64,000 bases of DNA from Anaerorhabdus furcosa. Lineage in GTDB: Bacteria; Bacillota_I; Bacilli_A; Erysipelotrichales; Erysipelotrichaceae. The DNA is taken from contig NZ_FUWY01000001.1 of assembly GCF_900167375.1 (NCBI RefSeq), forward strand, positions 1 to 64,000, in the 5' to 3' direction. Made by a program: the position numbers and the translations under genes. The first letter of the stretch is position 1, and every line of letters begins with the position of its first letter. The notes under the pieces are model-generated. The model did not search any database and was not told where the DNA came from. It was given only the letters and a program-made list of their open reading frames with translations. This document shows, piece by piece, positions 20,726 through 32,450 of this stretch.

Positions 20726-21021
20726 TAGCGTACCACCTTTGGAACTAGTATATGTCCATTTTTTGTTTTCGCTGCATTTGCTAATGCTTCTTCTTCACTC
20801 AATACATTAACAACTTCATCCATTCTTAAAAAAGTCGTCTCCATCTCAAATGGATATACCATTGGTTCTACACCTTCTGTATCCACTTGATTTAATAATT
20901 CCATTTGTTTTTCAAGAATCATAAACTCTTCTTGGATTTCATCCAATTCATCATCACTGCAATCAAACATACATTGATGAGCCAAATGACGTAAGTATTC
21001 TTTGCTCTTTATTTCTGTCAT
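20725..21021 (-). CDS. gatC: Asp-tRNA(Asn)/Glu-tRNA(Gln) amidotransferase subunit C
   Basis: 98 residues, normal for GatC. YLRHLAHQCMFDCSDDELDEIQEEF gives the N-terminal helices, and VDTEGVEPMVYPFEM is the conserved belt that clamps GatA to GatB. The C-terminal HILVPKVV closes the family match. A structural subunit without catalytic residues. Located one base after ligA and overlapping gatA by one base. Confidence 0.93.
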   Translation of the reverse strand: MTEIKSKEYLRHLAHQCMFDCSDDELDEIQEEFMILEKQMELLNQVDTEGVEPMVYPFEMETTFLRMDEVVNVLSEEEALANAAKTKNGHILVPKVVR

Positions 21022-21022
21022 G

Positions 21023-23065
<2,043 letters not shown>

Positions 23066-23116
23066 TTATTGCACAAGCTATAATAATCTTTATAATGAAT
23101 ACTAGGAGGATTTATT

Positions 23117-23815
23117 ATGACAAAAACTGTTCTCATTACAGGTGCTACAGATGGCTTAGGCAAAGCACTTGTGTATGAATTTGTGAAAAGAAATGATTAT
23201 CAACTCGTATTATGTGGTAGAAATGTAGATAAAATGAATGAACTTCTTAATTCTATCCCTAGTGAAAAAGTGCTTTATTCTGAATGTTTTAACCTACTAA
23301 ATGACCAAGAAATTCTTACTTTTACCAAAAATGTAAAAGATAAAGTCAACGACATTCATGTTCTTATTAATAACGCTGGTGCAAATTACAAAAAAGCACC
23401 TGTAGAATCAATCGAAATCCAAGAATTAAGAGATATGCTTCAACTCAACTGTGTTAGTCATTTAATGATGATTCAGGAATTTTACTCGAACATGAAAGCA
23501 CGAAAAAACGGACATATCATCAATGTCTTAAGTTCATGTTGCTTATTCAACAATGAAACAATGGCTGCCTATACAGCAAGTAAAGATGCTATGGAAGGTA
23601 TCAGCAAAGTATTAGTAAAAGAGGCAAGAAAAGACAATATCAAAGTTACCTCTGTTTACCCAGGTGGCATTGATACAAATTTTAGAGAAATACCAAACCA
23701 TACCTATATGCGCCCTGAAACGGTTGCACAAACGATTGTCGATTGCATTGAATTACCAGATGATGGTGTAATGCATGACATTGTGATTCGCCCTTTCTCC
23801 GAAAGTAATTTCTAA
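23117..23815 (+). CDS. Short-chain dehydrogenase/reductase
   Basis: 232 residues of a classical SDR. NAD(P)-binding TGATDGLG (about 7-14), NNAGANY, catalytic Ser in LSSCC, and Tyr/Lys in YTASK. A conserved YPGGIDTNF follows. No features set the substrate; the closest general type is a 3-oxoacyl-ACP reductase/YdfG-like oxidoreductase. Monocistronic, with AGGAGG 7 nt before the ATG and a strong terminator. Confidence 0.88.
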   Translation: MTKTVLITGATDGLGKALVYEFVKRNDYQLVLCGRNVDKMNELLNSIPSEKVLYSECFNLLNDQEILTFTKNVKDKVNDIHVLINNAGANYKKAPVESIEIQELRDMLQLNCVSHLMMIQEFYSNMKARKNGHIINVLSSCCLFNNETMAAYTASKDAMEGISKVLVKEARKDNIKVTSVYPGGIDTNFREIPNHTYMRPETVAQTIVDCIELPDDGVMHDIVIRPFSESNF

Positions 23816-23818
23816 AAC

Positions 23819-23852
23819 AAAAAATGCACTTAATTCAATAAGTGCATTTTTA
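23819..23852. terminator. Bidirectional terminator
   Basis: AAAAATGCACTTA / TAAGTGCATTTTT, perfect 13-bp arms with a 6-nt loop, between the plus-strand SDR gene and the convergent HAD gene. Confidence 0.9.
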
Positions 23853-23861
23853 TATTCATTT

Positions 23862-24689
23862 TTATTTAAGAACATTCTCTTTTACAAAATGAGCAAGTGC
23901 TTCATCCTTGTATGATCCAATAACTTTTGTCGCAACTTCTTGAAGACCTGGTGTAGATACCTCAACCGCATAGCCATTACCCACTGTTTTAAACATTTCG
24001 ATATCATTATCATTATCACCAAAAGCAATACTATCCTCTTTACTAATTCCTTCACGCTCTAAGATGAATGCAATCGCATCACCTTTAGTTGCATGCGGAT
24101 CTGTAATTTCAAAATTGAATTGATGCGAAGATGTGATACGCAAGAAATTAAATTGTTCTAAGACTTCACGCAACTTATTTTTTTCATCTTGGTTATGAGT
24201 TACAAAGTGAATTTTTCTTACGATATTCCCTTCACCTTCTAATACTTCACGACAATCATCAATAAAAATTCTAGTTTTTTGAATATCTGTATAATAATCA
24301 CCTGTTACACCAATTTTTTCATGGTCTACCAAGATCTTACGATTAGAGTATAAATATCCCTTACAGTCAATTGTCCAATATGGATTGATTTCTTTGGCTG
24401 CATCTAACATTTTAATGGCATCCTCTGCATGAATTGCACGAATTAGTATTTGTTCATTTGTGATATTATCCATTACAACTGCGCCATTAGAAGTTACCAA
24501 ATACTTTATTTTTTTATTTTCAAGAAACCATTTTGGTAGTAAGTTCGCAGTTCTTGCACTACATGGTACAAATAGAATCCCTGTATCCATTGCTTCATTA
24601 AGAACTTCTTTTGTAAATTCATTCACTCCACTTTGTTCATTTAGTAAAGTATGATCTAAATCACTCGCAATTAACTTAATATTTGTCAT
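23862..24689 (-). CDS. HAD-superfamily phosphatase, Cof type (IIB)
   Basis: 275 residues. HAD motif I ASDLDHTLLN near the N-terminus with the nucleophile Asp, motif II TSNGA, Cof cap in the middle, motif III Lys in THATKGDAI and motif IV FGDNDNDIEMF. Such enzymes dephosphorylate sugar phosphates, FMN or pyridoxal phosphate; the substrate is not readable here. GGTGGGAAT precedes the ATG. Probably a single-gene unit downstream of pcrA. Confidence 0.9.
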   Translation of the reverse strand: MTNIKLIASDLDHTLLNEQSGVNEFTKEVLNEAMDTGILFVPCSARTANLLPKWFLENKKIKYLVTSNGAVVMDNITNEQILIRAIHAEDAIKMLDAAKEINPYWTIDCKGYLYSNRKILVDHEKIGVTGDYYTDIQKTRIFIDDCREVLEGEGNIVRKIHFVTHNQDEKNKLREVLEQFNFLRITSSHQFNFEITDPHATKGDAIAFILEREGISKEDSIAFGDNDNDIEMFKTVGNGYAVEVSTPGLQEVATKVIGSYKDEALAHFVKENVLK

Positions 24690-24751
24690 ATTCCCACCTC
24701 ATTGGTATTCATTATACACTTTTTTGTACCTAGGAGAAAGAGAAAAAGACA

Positions 24752-26911
24752 TTATGCTGTCTTCTTCTTAATTGATGGATGTGTTGCCATAATCTTTTTA
24801 ACACCATGAGGATATGGAAATGCAATTTCCAAAAACCCATTTTCATATTTCAATACAATACCATCACCAAATTTTCCATGAATCACTTGTTCACCTTTTC
24901 GCCAACGTGCTGCTGGTTCCGTTGATTTTGGTATCATTTGAGGCATTGGTTTATTGGTTGGACTATTTGGAGAAACCACAAAGTCTTTTGGTTTTCCATA
25001 ATCAAATGTTGCACCTAAATGCTCAACATAATCTTCTTCTATTTCATCAATGAATCGAGATCTAACTCTCGCTTTTGATAAGATGTAACTAAACCCTGAT
25101 GATTCTGTTAAATAAAGTTTGTTTCTTGCACGTGTAAAGGCAACATATGCCAAACGTCTTTCTTCTTCAACGCCACGATTTCCTTCAGCCATTGCACGCT
25201 CATTTGGAAAGATACCATCGGATAAACCACAAACAAAGACAGTATCAAATTCTAATCCTTTTGCTGCATGGACAGTCATTAATTGCACAAAATCACCATC
25301 CAGTGATTCTTCTTTATCTCCATATAACGATACAAGTTGAAGATATTCATCCAAAGTACTCTCAGGATAGTTGATTGTAAAGGATTGAACATCATTGATC
25401 AATTCCTTTAAGTTCTCTAATCTCTCAGTTTCTTTTTCATCTTCCAACATTCTGCGATAACCACTTTCATCAATTACCATTTCAAGTAATTCGAAAACCG
25501 CTTTCGTAGAAGCCACCGTCTTCCATCGCTCTACCATCGTCACAAATTTCGAAATGGTTTCTTGGACTTTACCAGAGAACAATTCTTCATCACGAATTAC
25601 TTCATACATTGAACATCCTTTTTCTCTTGAACGCTCAAAAATAGTATCCATTGTTTTATTCCCTAAACCACGTTTTGGTTTATTGATTACTCGTTGCAGT
25701 GCCAAATCATCACTTCCAGATACCATTCGCAAATAACACAGTGCATCTTTAATTTCAGCACGTTCATAGAATTTTACACCGCCATAAATAATATATGGAA
25801 TATGTTCATCCAACAATCCTTTTTCTATAGCACGTGATAAATAGTTACTACGATAAAGTATTGCAAAATCACGATACTTCTTTCCTAATTTGTGTCCTTC
25901 GGCAATTTTATTCGCAATCCAGGACGCTTCATATTCTTCACCTGCACTAATGTAGTGAGAGATTTTATCATCGTTACTACGATTGGTATACAAATCTTTT
26001 TCAATACGGTTTTTATTACGTCGTATTACACTGTTGGCACCATTTAAAATATTTTCAGTCGAACGATAGTTCTCATTTAAAACAACTGTTTTACATGGTT
26101 TATAATCTTTCTCAAAATTCATAATAATATTTACATCAGCACCACGCCATGTATAAATTGTTTGGTCAGGATCTCCTACAACACAAACATTATTCTCAGT
26201 ACCTGCAAGTTGAGATATAAGTTCATATTGAACTTTATCAATATCTTGAAATTCATCTACATGAATATGACTAAATCGTCTTGCCCATTTTGCACGAACT
26301 TCAGGAAACATCTTAAACATCTTTACAGTCACTAGCAACAAATCATCAAAATCCAAAGCATACAATTCTTTTTGACGATTGCAATAATATTCATATACTT
26401 TCGCTTTTGATTTTTCACCACTAAAACTACCCGCTAAAACATAAGCACGATCAACTGTAATTTCAGCACCTTTGTTGTTACCAATGTAATCTAACATCGA
26501 TCCAAACGAAATTGCTGATTTATCAATACCATGTTCCTTATATGCTTCTTTAAGAATTGTTTTTTGATCATCTTGATCCATAACAGTAAAGTTACGAGGC
26601 ATTCCCATGGATTGAATATCTTCTCTTAAAATACGAACACAAAGGGAATGGATCGTACTTATCCAAACTGCACCACTTGGATCTCCTAAAATATTTTTAA
26701 TTCTTTCTTTCATTTCATTAGCTGCTTTGTTAGTAAATGTAATCGCCAGTATTTTACTTGGGTAAACATTTCTTTCTTGAACTAGATACGCAATACGCGT
26801 AATTAAAACACGTGTTTTTCCAGATCCTGCACCTGCAATGATTCTGATATATTGGTCATTTGAAATAACAGCTTCTTTTTGAGCTGGATTTAAATTGTCT
26901 AATAAATTCAT
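24752..26911 (-). CDS. pcrA: ATP-dependent DNA helicase PcrA/UvrD
   Basis: 719 residues, SF1A helicase. Motif Q LNPAQKEAV, Walker A AGAGSGKTRVL, Walker B VDEFQDID, motif III GDPDQTIYTWRGA, motif IV NYRS, motif V TVHAAKGLEFD and motif VI EERRLAYVAFTRA. The C-terminal about 80 residues form the PcrA-type tail (KGEQVIHGKFGDGIVLKYENG). It acts in repair and in replication fork clearance. Start placed at 26911 where TAATG couples it to the GNAT gene's stop; the open frame extends 9 codons further into that gene. Confidence 0.95.
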   Translation of the reverse strand: MNLLDNLNPAQKEAVISNDQYIRIIAGAGSGKTRVLITRIAYLVQERNVYPSKILAITFTNKAANEMKERIKNILGDPSGAVWISTIHSLCVRILREDIQSMGMPRNFTVMDQDDQKTILKEAYKEHGIDKSAISFGSMLDYIGNNKGAEITVDRAYVLAGSFSGEKSKAKVYEYYCNRQKELYALDFDDLLLVTVKMFKMFPEVRAKWARRFSHIHVDEFQDIDKVQYELISQLAGTENNVCVVGDPDQTIYTWRGADVNIIMNFEKDYKPCKTVVLNENYRSTENILNGANSVIRRNKNRIEKDLYTNRSNDDKISHYISAGEEYEASWIANKIAEGHKLGKKYRDFAILYRSNYLSRAIEKGLLDEHIPYIIYGGVKFYERAEIKDALCYLRMVSGSDDLALQRVINKPKRGLGNKTMDTIFERSREKGCSMYEVIRDEELFSGKVQETISKFVTMVERWKTVASTKAVFELLEMVIDESGYRRMLEDEKETERLENLKELINDVQSFTINYPESTLDEYLQLVSLYGDKEESLDGDFVQLMTVHAAKGLEFDTVFVCGLSDGIFPNERAMAEGNRGVEEERRLAYVAFTRARNKLYLTESSGFSYILSKARVRSRFIDEIEEDYVEHLGATFDYGKPKDFVVSPNSPTNKPMPQMIPKSTEPAARWRKGEQVIHGKFGDGIVLKYENGFLEIAFPYPHGVKKIMATHPSIKKKTA

Positions 26912-27666
26912 TATTTTTGGTTCCTTCTTAGTGCCCATTGGCCTATGTCTTCAAACCCGATTCGATGATATATCTTACCGGCTGCTGGATTATTATAAAA
27001 CAAACAAGGAATTTTGTCTTCATTTAATAAATCAGAGCATAGCTTTTCTACAACTTTACTCGCATACCCACAACCACGATACTCAGGTAATGTCGCAACG
27101 CCTACAACCATCGCAAGACCTTCTGTTTCTGCCGTAGTTGATGCTGCTGATACAACTTTACCGTCTACTTTAATAAAATAAGTTCTTCCTGTTTTATCTT
27201 CAATATTGCTCGCCATGTGAGGGGAATCTTGATCAAATACAATTTTAATAATCTTTGCAATTTCTTCAACATCACTAGTTTTAGCCACTTCCACTGTTTC
27301 ATCTTGAATAGATGGTCGCTTCACCATTTTGCAAAAATAACAGTCATCATTCTTATATCCGTCAAGTTTCATCGTATCTACAACACCTTGTTCACCAGAT
27401 ATATTTTCAATTTTATAATCTTCAATTAACTTGTATACAAAATCCTTATCTAACTCTTTTGTATAACTGCATAACAATAAGTTCTCATAATACACTAAAT
27501 AAGCCGCATGGATTCCCTTGCTATCTTCATCAATGAAAATTTTTTGAAAGTCATTATCGAATCCATAATTATCAATATCACCAACGAAAAATAGATTTAA
27601 AACTCTATCTTTATTTAAATATTCTAATACTTTACCGCGATCACTCTCTTTACATAAACGAATCAT
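26911..27666 (-). CDS. GNAT-family N-acetyltransferase
   Basis: 251 residues. The C-terminal half carries the acetyl-CoA site (MVVGVATLPEYRGCGYASKVVEKL, with R/Q-x-x-G-x-G/A variant RGCGYA), ending in FYNNPAAGKIYHRIGFEDIGQWA. The N-terminal half looks like a degenerate second GNAT domain (RLCKESDRGKVLEYLN...). Substrate unknown. Co-transcribed with pcrA through a one-base TAATG overlap. Confidence 0.85.
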   Translation of the reverse strand: MIRLCKESDRGKVLEYLNKDRVLNLFFVGDIDNYGFDNDFQKIFIDEDSKGIHAAYLVYYENLLLCSYTKELDKDFVYKLIEDYKIENISGEQGVVDTMKLDGYKNDDCYFCKMVKRPSIQDETVEVAKTSDVEEIAKIIKIVFDQDSPHMASNIEDKTGRTYFIKVDGKVVSAASTTAETEGLAMVVGVATLPEYRGCGYASKVVEKLCSDLLNEDKIPCLFYNNPAAGKIYHRIGFEDIGQWALRRNQK

Positions 27667-27707
27667 ACAAATACCTCCACACCATTTGTTTATTTACAAA
27701 TTTATTA

Positions 27708-27725
27708 ATGGTATAATGATACCAT
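27708..27725 (+). promoter_or_regulatory. Extended -10 inside a perfect palindrome
   Basis: ATGGTAT-AATG-ATACCAT: perfect 7-bp arms that contain an extended -10 (TGGTATAAT, 27709-27717) for the methyltransferase gene at 27744. This is an operator-like arrangement in the divergent intergenic region. Confidence 0.5.
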
Positions 27726-27743
27726 AAATTAAGGAGTATCTCG

Positions 27744-28622
27744 ATGAAAAAATGTGCTACGCATTGGAAAGACTATGAATGCATTGATGCAGGTAATGGC
27801 GAAAAATTAGAAAGATGGAAAAACATCATTTTAAGACGCCCTGATCCTCAAGCTGTATGGCTTGCTGACACTTCATCAAAAGAGTGGAAAAACACACATG
27901 CAATCTATCATCGTTCAAAACAAGGTGGGGGAAGTTGGGACTTTAAAAAAGACTTACCTGAGTATTGGACAATTGATTATAAAGAATTAACATTTAAAGT
28001 ATCACCAACAGGTTTTAAACATACTGGCTTATTCCCTGAACAAGCAGTCAACTGGGATTGGATGCAAGAAGCTATTCGTAATAGCCATTCTGAAGTTAGA
28101 GTTTTAAATCTATTTGCTTACACGGGTGGAGCTACAATGGCATGTAGCAGTGCTGGTGCAAGTGAAGTCGTACATGTTGATGCCTCAAAAGGCATGGTAC
28201 AATGGGCGAAAGAAAATATGGCTCTTTCACATTTAGAAAACAATACAATTCGCTTTATTGTAGATGATGTCTTAAAATTTGTGCAACGCGAAAAAAGAAG
28301 AGGTCATACTTATCATGGTATCTTAATGGATCCTCCTTCATATGGTAGAGGACCAAATGGAGAAATGTGGAAATTAGAGGAACAAATTACTGAACTTGTT
28401 AGTGCATGTTTAGAAATATTAGATGATGAACCTCTCTTCTTCTTAGTTAATTCATATACTACTGGTTTTTCAAGCACAGTATTAGAAAATATTTTATCAA
28501 CCACTGTATTAAAACGATTCCCAAATGGAAAAGTTGAAGCAGGAGAAGTAGGATTACCTATCACTCGTGAAAATTTAACTCTCCCTTGTGGTATCTATGG
28601 TAGATGGATTAAAAATGATTAA
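27744..28622 (+). CDS. Class I SAM-dependent RNA methyltransferase (RlmI/RlmK-like)
   Basis: 292 residues of the COG1092 type. SAM motif VLNLFAYTGGATMACSSAGA, post-I VVHVDASKGMVQWAKENM, and motif IV MDPPSYGRGP. The N-terminal part lacks a full PUA domain. The family methylates cytosine C5 or guanine N2 in 23S rRNA; the target is not determinable here. AAGGAG precedes the ATG. Overlaps the following pseudouridine synthase by 8 bases. Confidence 0.85.
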   Translation: MKKCATHWKDYECIDAGNGEKLERWKNIILRRPDPQAVWLADTSSKEWKNTHAIYHRSKQGGGSWDFKKDLPEYWTIDYKELTFKVSPTGFKHTGLFPEQAVNWDWMQEAIRNSHSEVRVLNLFAYTGGATMACSSAGASEVVHVDASKGMVQWAKENMALSHLENNTIRFIVDDVLKFVQREKRRGHTYHGILMDPPSYGRGPNGEMWKLEEQITELVSACLEILDDEPLFFLVNSYTTGFSSTVLENILSTTVLKRFPNGKVEAGEVGLPITRENLTLPCGIYGRWIKND

Positions 28623-29286
28623 TATTCTATATGAAGACAATCATCTGCTCGTTGTTGAAAAACCTGTCAATATCCCTATCCAAGAAGATGAATCAAAAGA
28701 TATCGATTTACTTACCTTGTGTAAAGAAGACTTAAAGAAGAGATATGATAAACCTGGTAATGTTTATCTAGGACTTGTTCACCGTCTTGATCGCCCAGTT
28801 GGTGGGGTTGTTGTATTTGCAAAAACATCTAAAGCTGCATCAAGATTATCTGAACAAGTAAGAACACATCAATTCAAAAAGATTTATCACGCTGTCATTT
28901 GCAATGGTCACTTTAAAGAAAGTGGAACCTTGGTTGATTATCTTGTAAAAGATGAGAAACGCAATATGGTTAAAGTCAGTAACGAAAAAGATTCAAAAGC
29001 AAAAAAAGCGATATTACACTATCACATCTTAAAACAAAAAAATGATTTAAGTTATGTAGAAATCGAACTTGAAACGGGTCGTTCTCATCAAATTCGAGTA
29101 CAGTTCGCAAGTAGAAATGCTCCTTTATGGGCAGATCAAAGATACAATCCAAATGCAAAAGAACATTCACAAATAGCATTATGGGCTACCTCACTTACTT
29201 TCTTCCACCCTGTATCAAAGGAAGAAATTACTATTGTGAGTAAGCCACCTAAAGAGTTTCCATGGACTATTCTTGAGGAGGTGTAA
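28615..29286 (+). CDS. RluA-family pseudouridine synthase
   Basis: 223 residues without an S4 domain. The catalytic motif is VHRLDRPVGGVVVFAKT with the essential Asp. Supporting blocks are NILYEDNHLLVVEKP, the ELETGRSHQIRVQFAS motif and the C-terminal PPKEFPW. It isomerises uridine in rRNA or tRNA. Start at 28615 where ATG overlaps the methyltransferase stop (ATGATTAA); the upstream in-frame ATG lies 27 bases inside that gene. Confidence 0.88.
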   Translation: MINILYEDNHLLVVEKPVNIPIQEDESKDIDLLTLCKEDLKKRYDKPGNVYLGLVHRLDRPVGGVVVFAKTSKAASRLSEQVRTHQFKKIYHAVICNGHFKESGTLVDYLVKDEKRNMVKVSNEKDSKAKKAILHYHILKQKNDLSYVEIELETGRSHQIRVQFASRNAPLWADQRYNPNAKEHSQIALWATSLTFFHPVSKEEITIVSKPPKEFPWTILEEV

Positions 29287-29288
29287 GT

Positions 29289-30533
29289 ATGACACAACAA
29301 GTAAAACGTAAAAAAGTAGTAAAAAAAGTGAATCATCCAACAAATGGAACACGTAAAGTAAAGCGTAAAGTCAGACGCATTAAGAAACCTGTACTTTATG
29401 GATTTATTGCAATCGTTGTTTTAATTGTCGGTTTATTGACAATTCCCAAGACACTTGAAAACAATAAATTGAAAGAACTTGGATACAACAAAACTACAAT
29501 CTCTGAGATAAGAAAGCAAAAATTAGTGAATCTAATTATCAAGAATGATTACTATTCAGAAAATCTTGCTGGTGCAATTAATGATAAAACATTAAACAAA
29601 GATTACATCAAGTTATATGTTGTATCAGATAGCTGTGATCAACGTGAATTCGTCTTATATGACCGATTAATTGATAAAGGTTATACAGAAGAGCAAGCCT
29701 TAAGTCTATTTGATTCATTAACTTTCTTTGAAATTACACCTTTACTTGTATTTGATTTCCAAACTGATGTTAAACCATATCTTGACGATGCAATTGCGAA
29801 TAGTGGGACAAATAGTGCAACTAATTTTGCTCTATCAAATTCATATCGCGAGAATTATGCAACCACATTACCAGTAATTAATCCTGGTAGTTATGATATG
29901 TTAGTAAATAAAACCTATTACTTGGATAGTGCCTTTGTTCCAGGTCAACTTCAAGATTTATCAATTCGATATGCATCTGAAGGTTTACAACTTGATGCAC
30001 CTGCTGCTGAAGCATTAAAATTATTCTGTGAAGGAGCTCGTGATTTAGGTTTAAGAATGTATGCCTCTAGTGCTTATCGCTCTTATGAACATCAACAAGC
30101 ACTTTATGATCGTTATGTAAAAGCAAATGGCCAAGAAGATGCAGATACTTTCAGTGCTCGTCCTGGTTTCTCTGAACACCAAACAGGATTAACAGTTGAT
30201 ATGTCAGCCTTAACAGATGATCCATCTATTTCTAAATTTGAAGAAACTGATGAATTTACTTGGGCTAGTGAAAATTGCCAAGAATATGGCTGGATACTAA
30301 GATTCCCATCAGGCAAAGAACAAATTATTGGTTATCAATATGAGCCATGGCATTATCGTTTTGTCGGTGTTGACTTAGCAAAGAAAATTGTAAATTCAAA
30401 ACTTACTTATGATGAATACTACATGTTGTATATGGCTCCTTGGAACAACGAAGAAAACAACAAAGCATCTAAGAATCCTACAACTGCTAAACCTGAAGAG
30501 AGCCCTGCTCCATCAGAAACACCAGCCTCATAA
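29289..30533 (+). CDS. M15B peptidase, D-Ala-D-Ala carboxypeptidase (VanY type)
   Basis: 414 residues. A strongly basic cytoplasmic tail (about 1-35), one membrane helix (about 36-54), a linker and a C-terminal zinc peptidase. The zinc and catalytic motifs are SAYRSYEHQ, SEHQTGLTVD (about 295-304) and EPWHYRF (about 352-358). It should trim D-alanine from peptidoglycan stem peptides outside the membrane. A Pro/Ser-rich tail ends the protein. It starts 3 bp after the RluA gene with GAGGAGGTG, so one operon. Confidence 0.9.
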   Translation: MTQQVKRKKVVKKVNHPTNGTRKVKRKVRRIKKPVLYGFIAIVVLIVGLLTIPKTLENNKLKELGYNKTTISEIRKQKLVNLIIKNDYYSENLAGAINDKTLNKDYIKLYVVSDSCDQREFVLYDRLIDKGYTEEQALSLFDSLTFFEITPLLVFDFQTDVKPYLDDAIANSGTNSATNFALSNSYRENYATTLPVINPGSYDMLVNKTYYLDSAFVPGQLQDLSIRYASEGLQLDAPAAEALKLFCEGARDLGLRMYASSAYRSYEHQQALYDRYVKANGQEDADTFSARPGFSEHQTGLTVDMSALTDDPSISKFEETDEFTWASENCQEYGWILRFPSGKEQIIGYQYEPWHYRFVGVDLAKKIVNSKLTYDEYYMLYMAPWNNEENNKASKNPTTAKPEESPAPSETPAS

Positions 30534-30540
30534 ATTTCAA

Positions 30541-30568
30541 AAGCAGGAAAATATTTCCTGCTTTTTTT
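30541..30568 (+). terminator. Terminator after the M15 peptidase gene
   Basis: AAGCAGGAAA / TTTCCTGCTT (30541-30550, 30554-30563) followed by T5. Confidence 0.92.
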
Positions 30569-30618
30569 AATTCTTCTCTTTATGGTATGATAGAAACATT
30601 AAACAATAGGTGATTTAT

Positions 30619-31419
30619 ATGAAAACAGCAAAACAAGTACATTTAAAAGAATTTCAACACACAAAAGATTCCATTGAGCACGAACATAAAGAATCAATCC
30701 GTTTAAACAAGTACATGAGTGATTCTGGTATTTGTTCACGTAGAGATGCAGATAAATTTATCCAAGAAGGTCGTGTAACAATTGATGGAAAAATAGCTGA
30801 GGTAGGTACAAAAGTATTTAGTAACCAAATCGTTTGTTTAGATGATCAACCAATCCAATCGAATCAAAAACCAATCTATATCATTCTAAATAAACCTTGT
30901 GGCATCATTTGTACTGGTGATACCGAAATAGAAGATAACATTATAACTTATATGAATTACCCCGAACGTATCTTCCCTGTAGGACGTTTAGATAGGGAAT
31001 CATCAGGATTAATTATTTTAACTAATGATGGAAATGTCGTTAATAAAATTCTTCGTTCTAATTATGAGCATGAGAAAGAATATCTAGTAGAAATAAATCG
31101 ATATGTTATTCCATCATTTATTGAACAATTAAGTAAAGGAGTTGAAATCTATAACCCTGTTAAAAATTCCTATCAAACAACGAAACCATGCAAAGTATAT
31201 CAAGAAACACCAACATCATTTCGAATCATTCTAAGTGAAGGACTCAATCGACAAATACGACGTATGTGTACAGCACTTCATTGTAAGGTTACATCTCTTC
31301 AAAGAATTCGTATTATGAACATTCATCTTGATGGATTAAAGGCTGGTGAGTGGCGATATCTCAGTAGCGAGGAAATAACAACACTCAATGAACTTCTACA
31401 AAAAAGCACTACAATATAA
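30619..31419 (+). CDS. rluF: RsuA/RluB/RluF-family pseudouridine synthase
   Basis: 266 residues. A charged N-terminal extension of about 30 residues precedes the S4 RNA-binding domain (RLNKYMSDSGICSRRDADKFIQEGRVTIDG). The catalytic segment is VGRLDRESSGLIILTNDG, and the C-terminal EGLNRQIRRMCTALHCKVTSLQRIRI is typical of RluF. In E. coli RluF modifies U2604 of 23S rRNA. Start at the ATG at 30619 with TAGGTG upstream rather than the GTG at 30610, which overlaps that site. Confidence 0.88.
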   Translation: MKTAKQVHLKEFQHTKDSIEHEHKESIRLNKYMSDSGICSRRDADKFIQEGRVTIDGKIAEVGTKVFSNQIVCLDDQPIQSNQKPIYIILNKPCGIICTGDTEIEDNIITYMNYPERIFPVGRLDRESSGLIILTNDGNVVNKILRSNYEHEKEYLVEINRYVIPSFIEQLSKGVEIYNPVKNSYQTTKPCKVYQETPTSFRIILSEGLNRQIRRMCTALHCKVTSLQRIRIMNIHLDGLKAGEWRYLSSEEITTLNELLQKSTTI

Positions 31420-31452
31420 AAATGGGAGAGAATTATATTCTTTCCCATTTTA
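31420..31452. terminator. Convergent terminator
   Basis: AAAATGGGA(G)AGAAT / ATTCT(T)TCCCATTTT hairpin between the plus-strand rluF and the minus-strand M29 peptidase gene, ending TTTTAATT. Confidence 0.75.
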
Positions 31453-31453
31453 A

Positions 31454-32446
31454 TTAGACTTGAAATTCAGGAATTGTAATTTCTCCCTCTTCCATAATCA
31501 AACGATTGTCAAAATAAATATTTGGTTTACATGTAACTAAATCAAAATGACTTTTTGCTTCATGTTTACCACCAAGAGCATGATTTCTACCAAATCCAAT
31601 ATGAAATGTTCCATAGACTGATTCATCTTCAATATAACAATTACCATCGCAATGTGATAAAGGATTTAATCCAATACCAAACTCAGCAGCAACATACATA
31701 TTTTCATCTTCATAATCAATCAAATGCTGATTTAATATTCTACCACTTTCATTATCTTCAATATTCACAATTCTTCCATCTTTAAATTCAACTTTAACTG
31801 GTTGATTAACTTTACCTATGTAGCCAAAAGATCCATCTAAAACCAATATACCATTTGTTTTGGTCTCTACAATTGGAATGTATACCTCAACACTAGCACT
31901 TGCATATCCTTTACCATCTTTGACAGTTCCATTAAAGAAACCTGGTTTTCTTCTTTTCATAGAAAACTCAAGGTTAGTCCCTAATGCTGTAGTAACTACA
32001 ATCTTCGATGATTTTTCAATATACTTTAATAAGATTTGCGCTTTTATACGACTCAATTCTGTATCTATCGTAAGAAAGTCATAAGCAAGCATGGATACTC
32101 CATTATTTGTAGATAAAGGGAGTGATAAAAATTTCTTACCTTTTTTTATCGCTCGATCTGCTGATTTCGTTGTGACAATTGAATAATCTGTAGCACCAAT
32201 AATTGAATCATATACATCGAATATTTTCTCATTTTCATCGAAGAAAACACCGACATACTTTCCTTCATCCTTCACAAGCATAATAGCTACATTTTCAGTA
32301 ATTTGTTCTGCAACTTTTTTCAATTCCTCAGCTTCAGAATAGTGTTTACTACTTGTGACGATACATAACTTTTCATTTGACTTTAGTTTCATCCATTCCT
32401 TAATGATAATCGATGACCCTCGTTCAATTTTTTCTTGGTAATTCAT
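31454..32446 (-). CDS. M29-family aminopeptidase (aminopeptidase T-like)
   Basis: 330 residues of the COG2309/M29-related group. Recognisable blocks: TALGTNLEFSMKRRKP, GSFGYIGKVNQPVK, AAEFGIGLNPLSH, and the metal-binding region EDESVYGTFHIGFGRNHALGG...HFD with conserved Glu, His and Asp. The M29 fold is also used by non-peptidase dioxygenases, so the reaction is not certain. It follows the DUF979 gene by 4 bases, in a unit with the DUF969/DUF979 transporter pair, which argues for a peptide substrate (inference). Confidence 0.75.
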   Translation of the reverse strand: MNYQEKIERGSSIIIKEWMKLKSNEKLCIVTSSKHYSEAEELKKVAEQITENVAIMLVKDEGKYVGVFFDENEKIFDVYDSIIGATDYSIVTTKSADRAIKKGKKFLSLPLSTNNGVSMLAYDFLTIDTELSRIKAQILLKYIEKSSKIVVTTALGTNLEFSMKRRKPGFFNGTVKDGKGYASASVEVYIPIVETKTNGILVLDGSFGYIGKVNQPVKVEFKDGRIVNIEDNESGRILNQHLIDYEDENMYVAAEFGIGLNPLSHCDGNCYIEDESVYGTFHIGFGRNHALGGKHEAKSHFDLVTCKPNIYFDNRLIMEEGEITIPEFQV

Positions 32447-32450
32447 TTAT

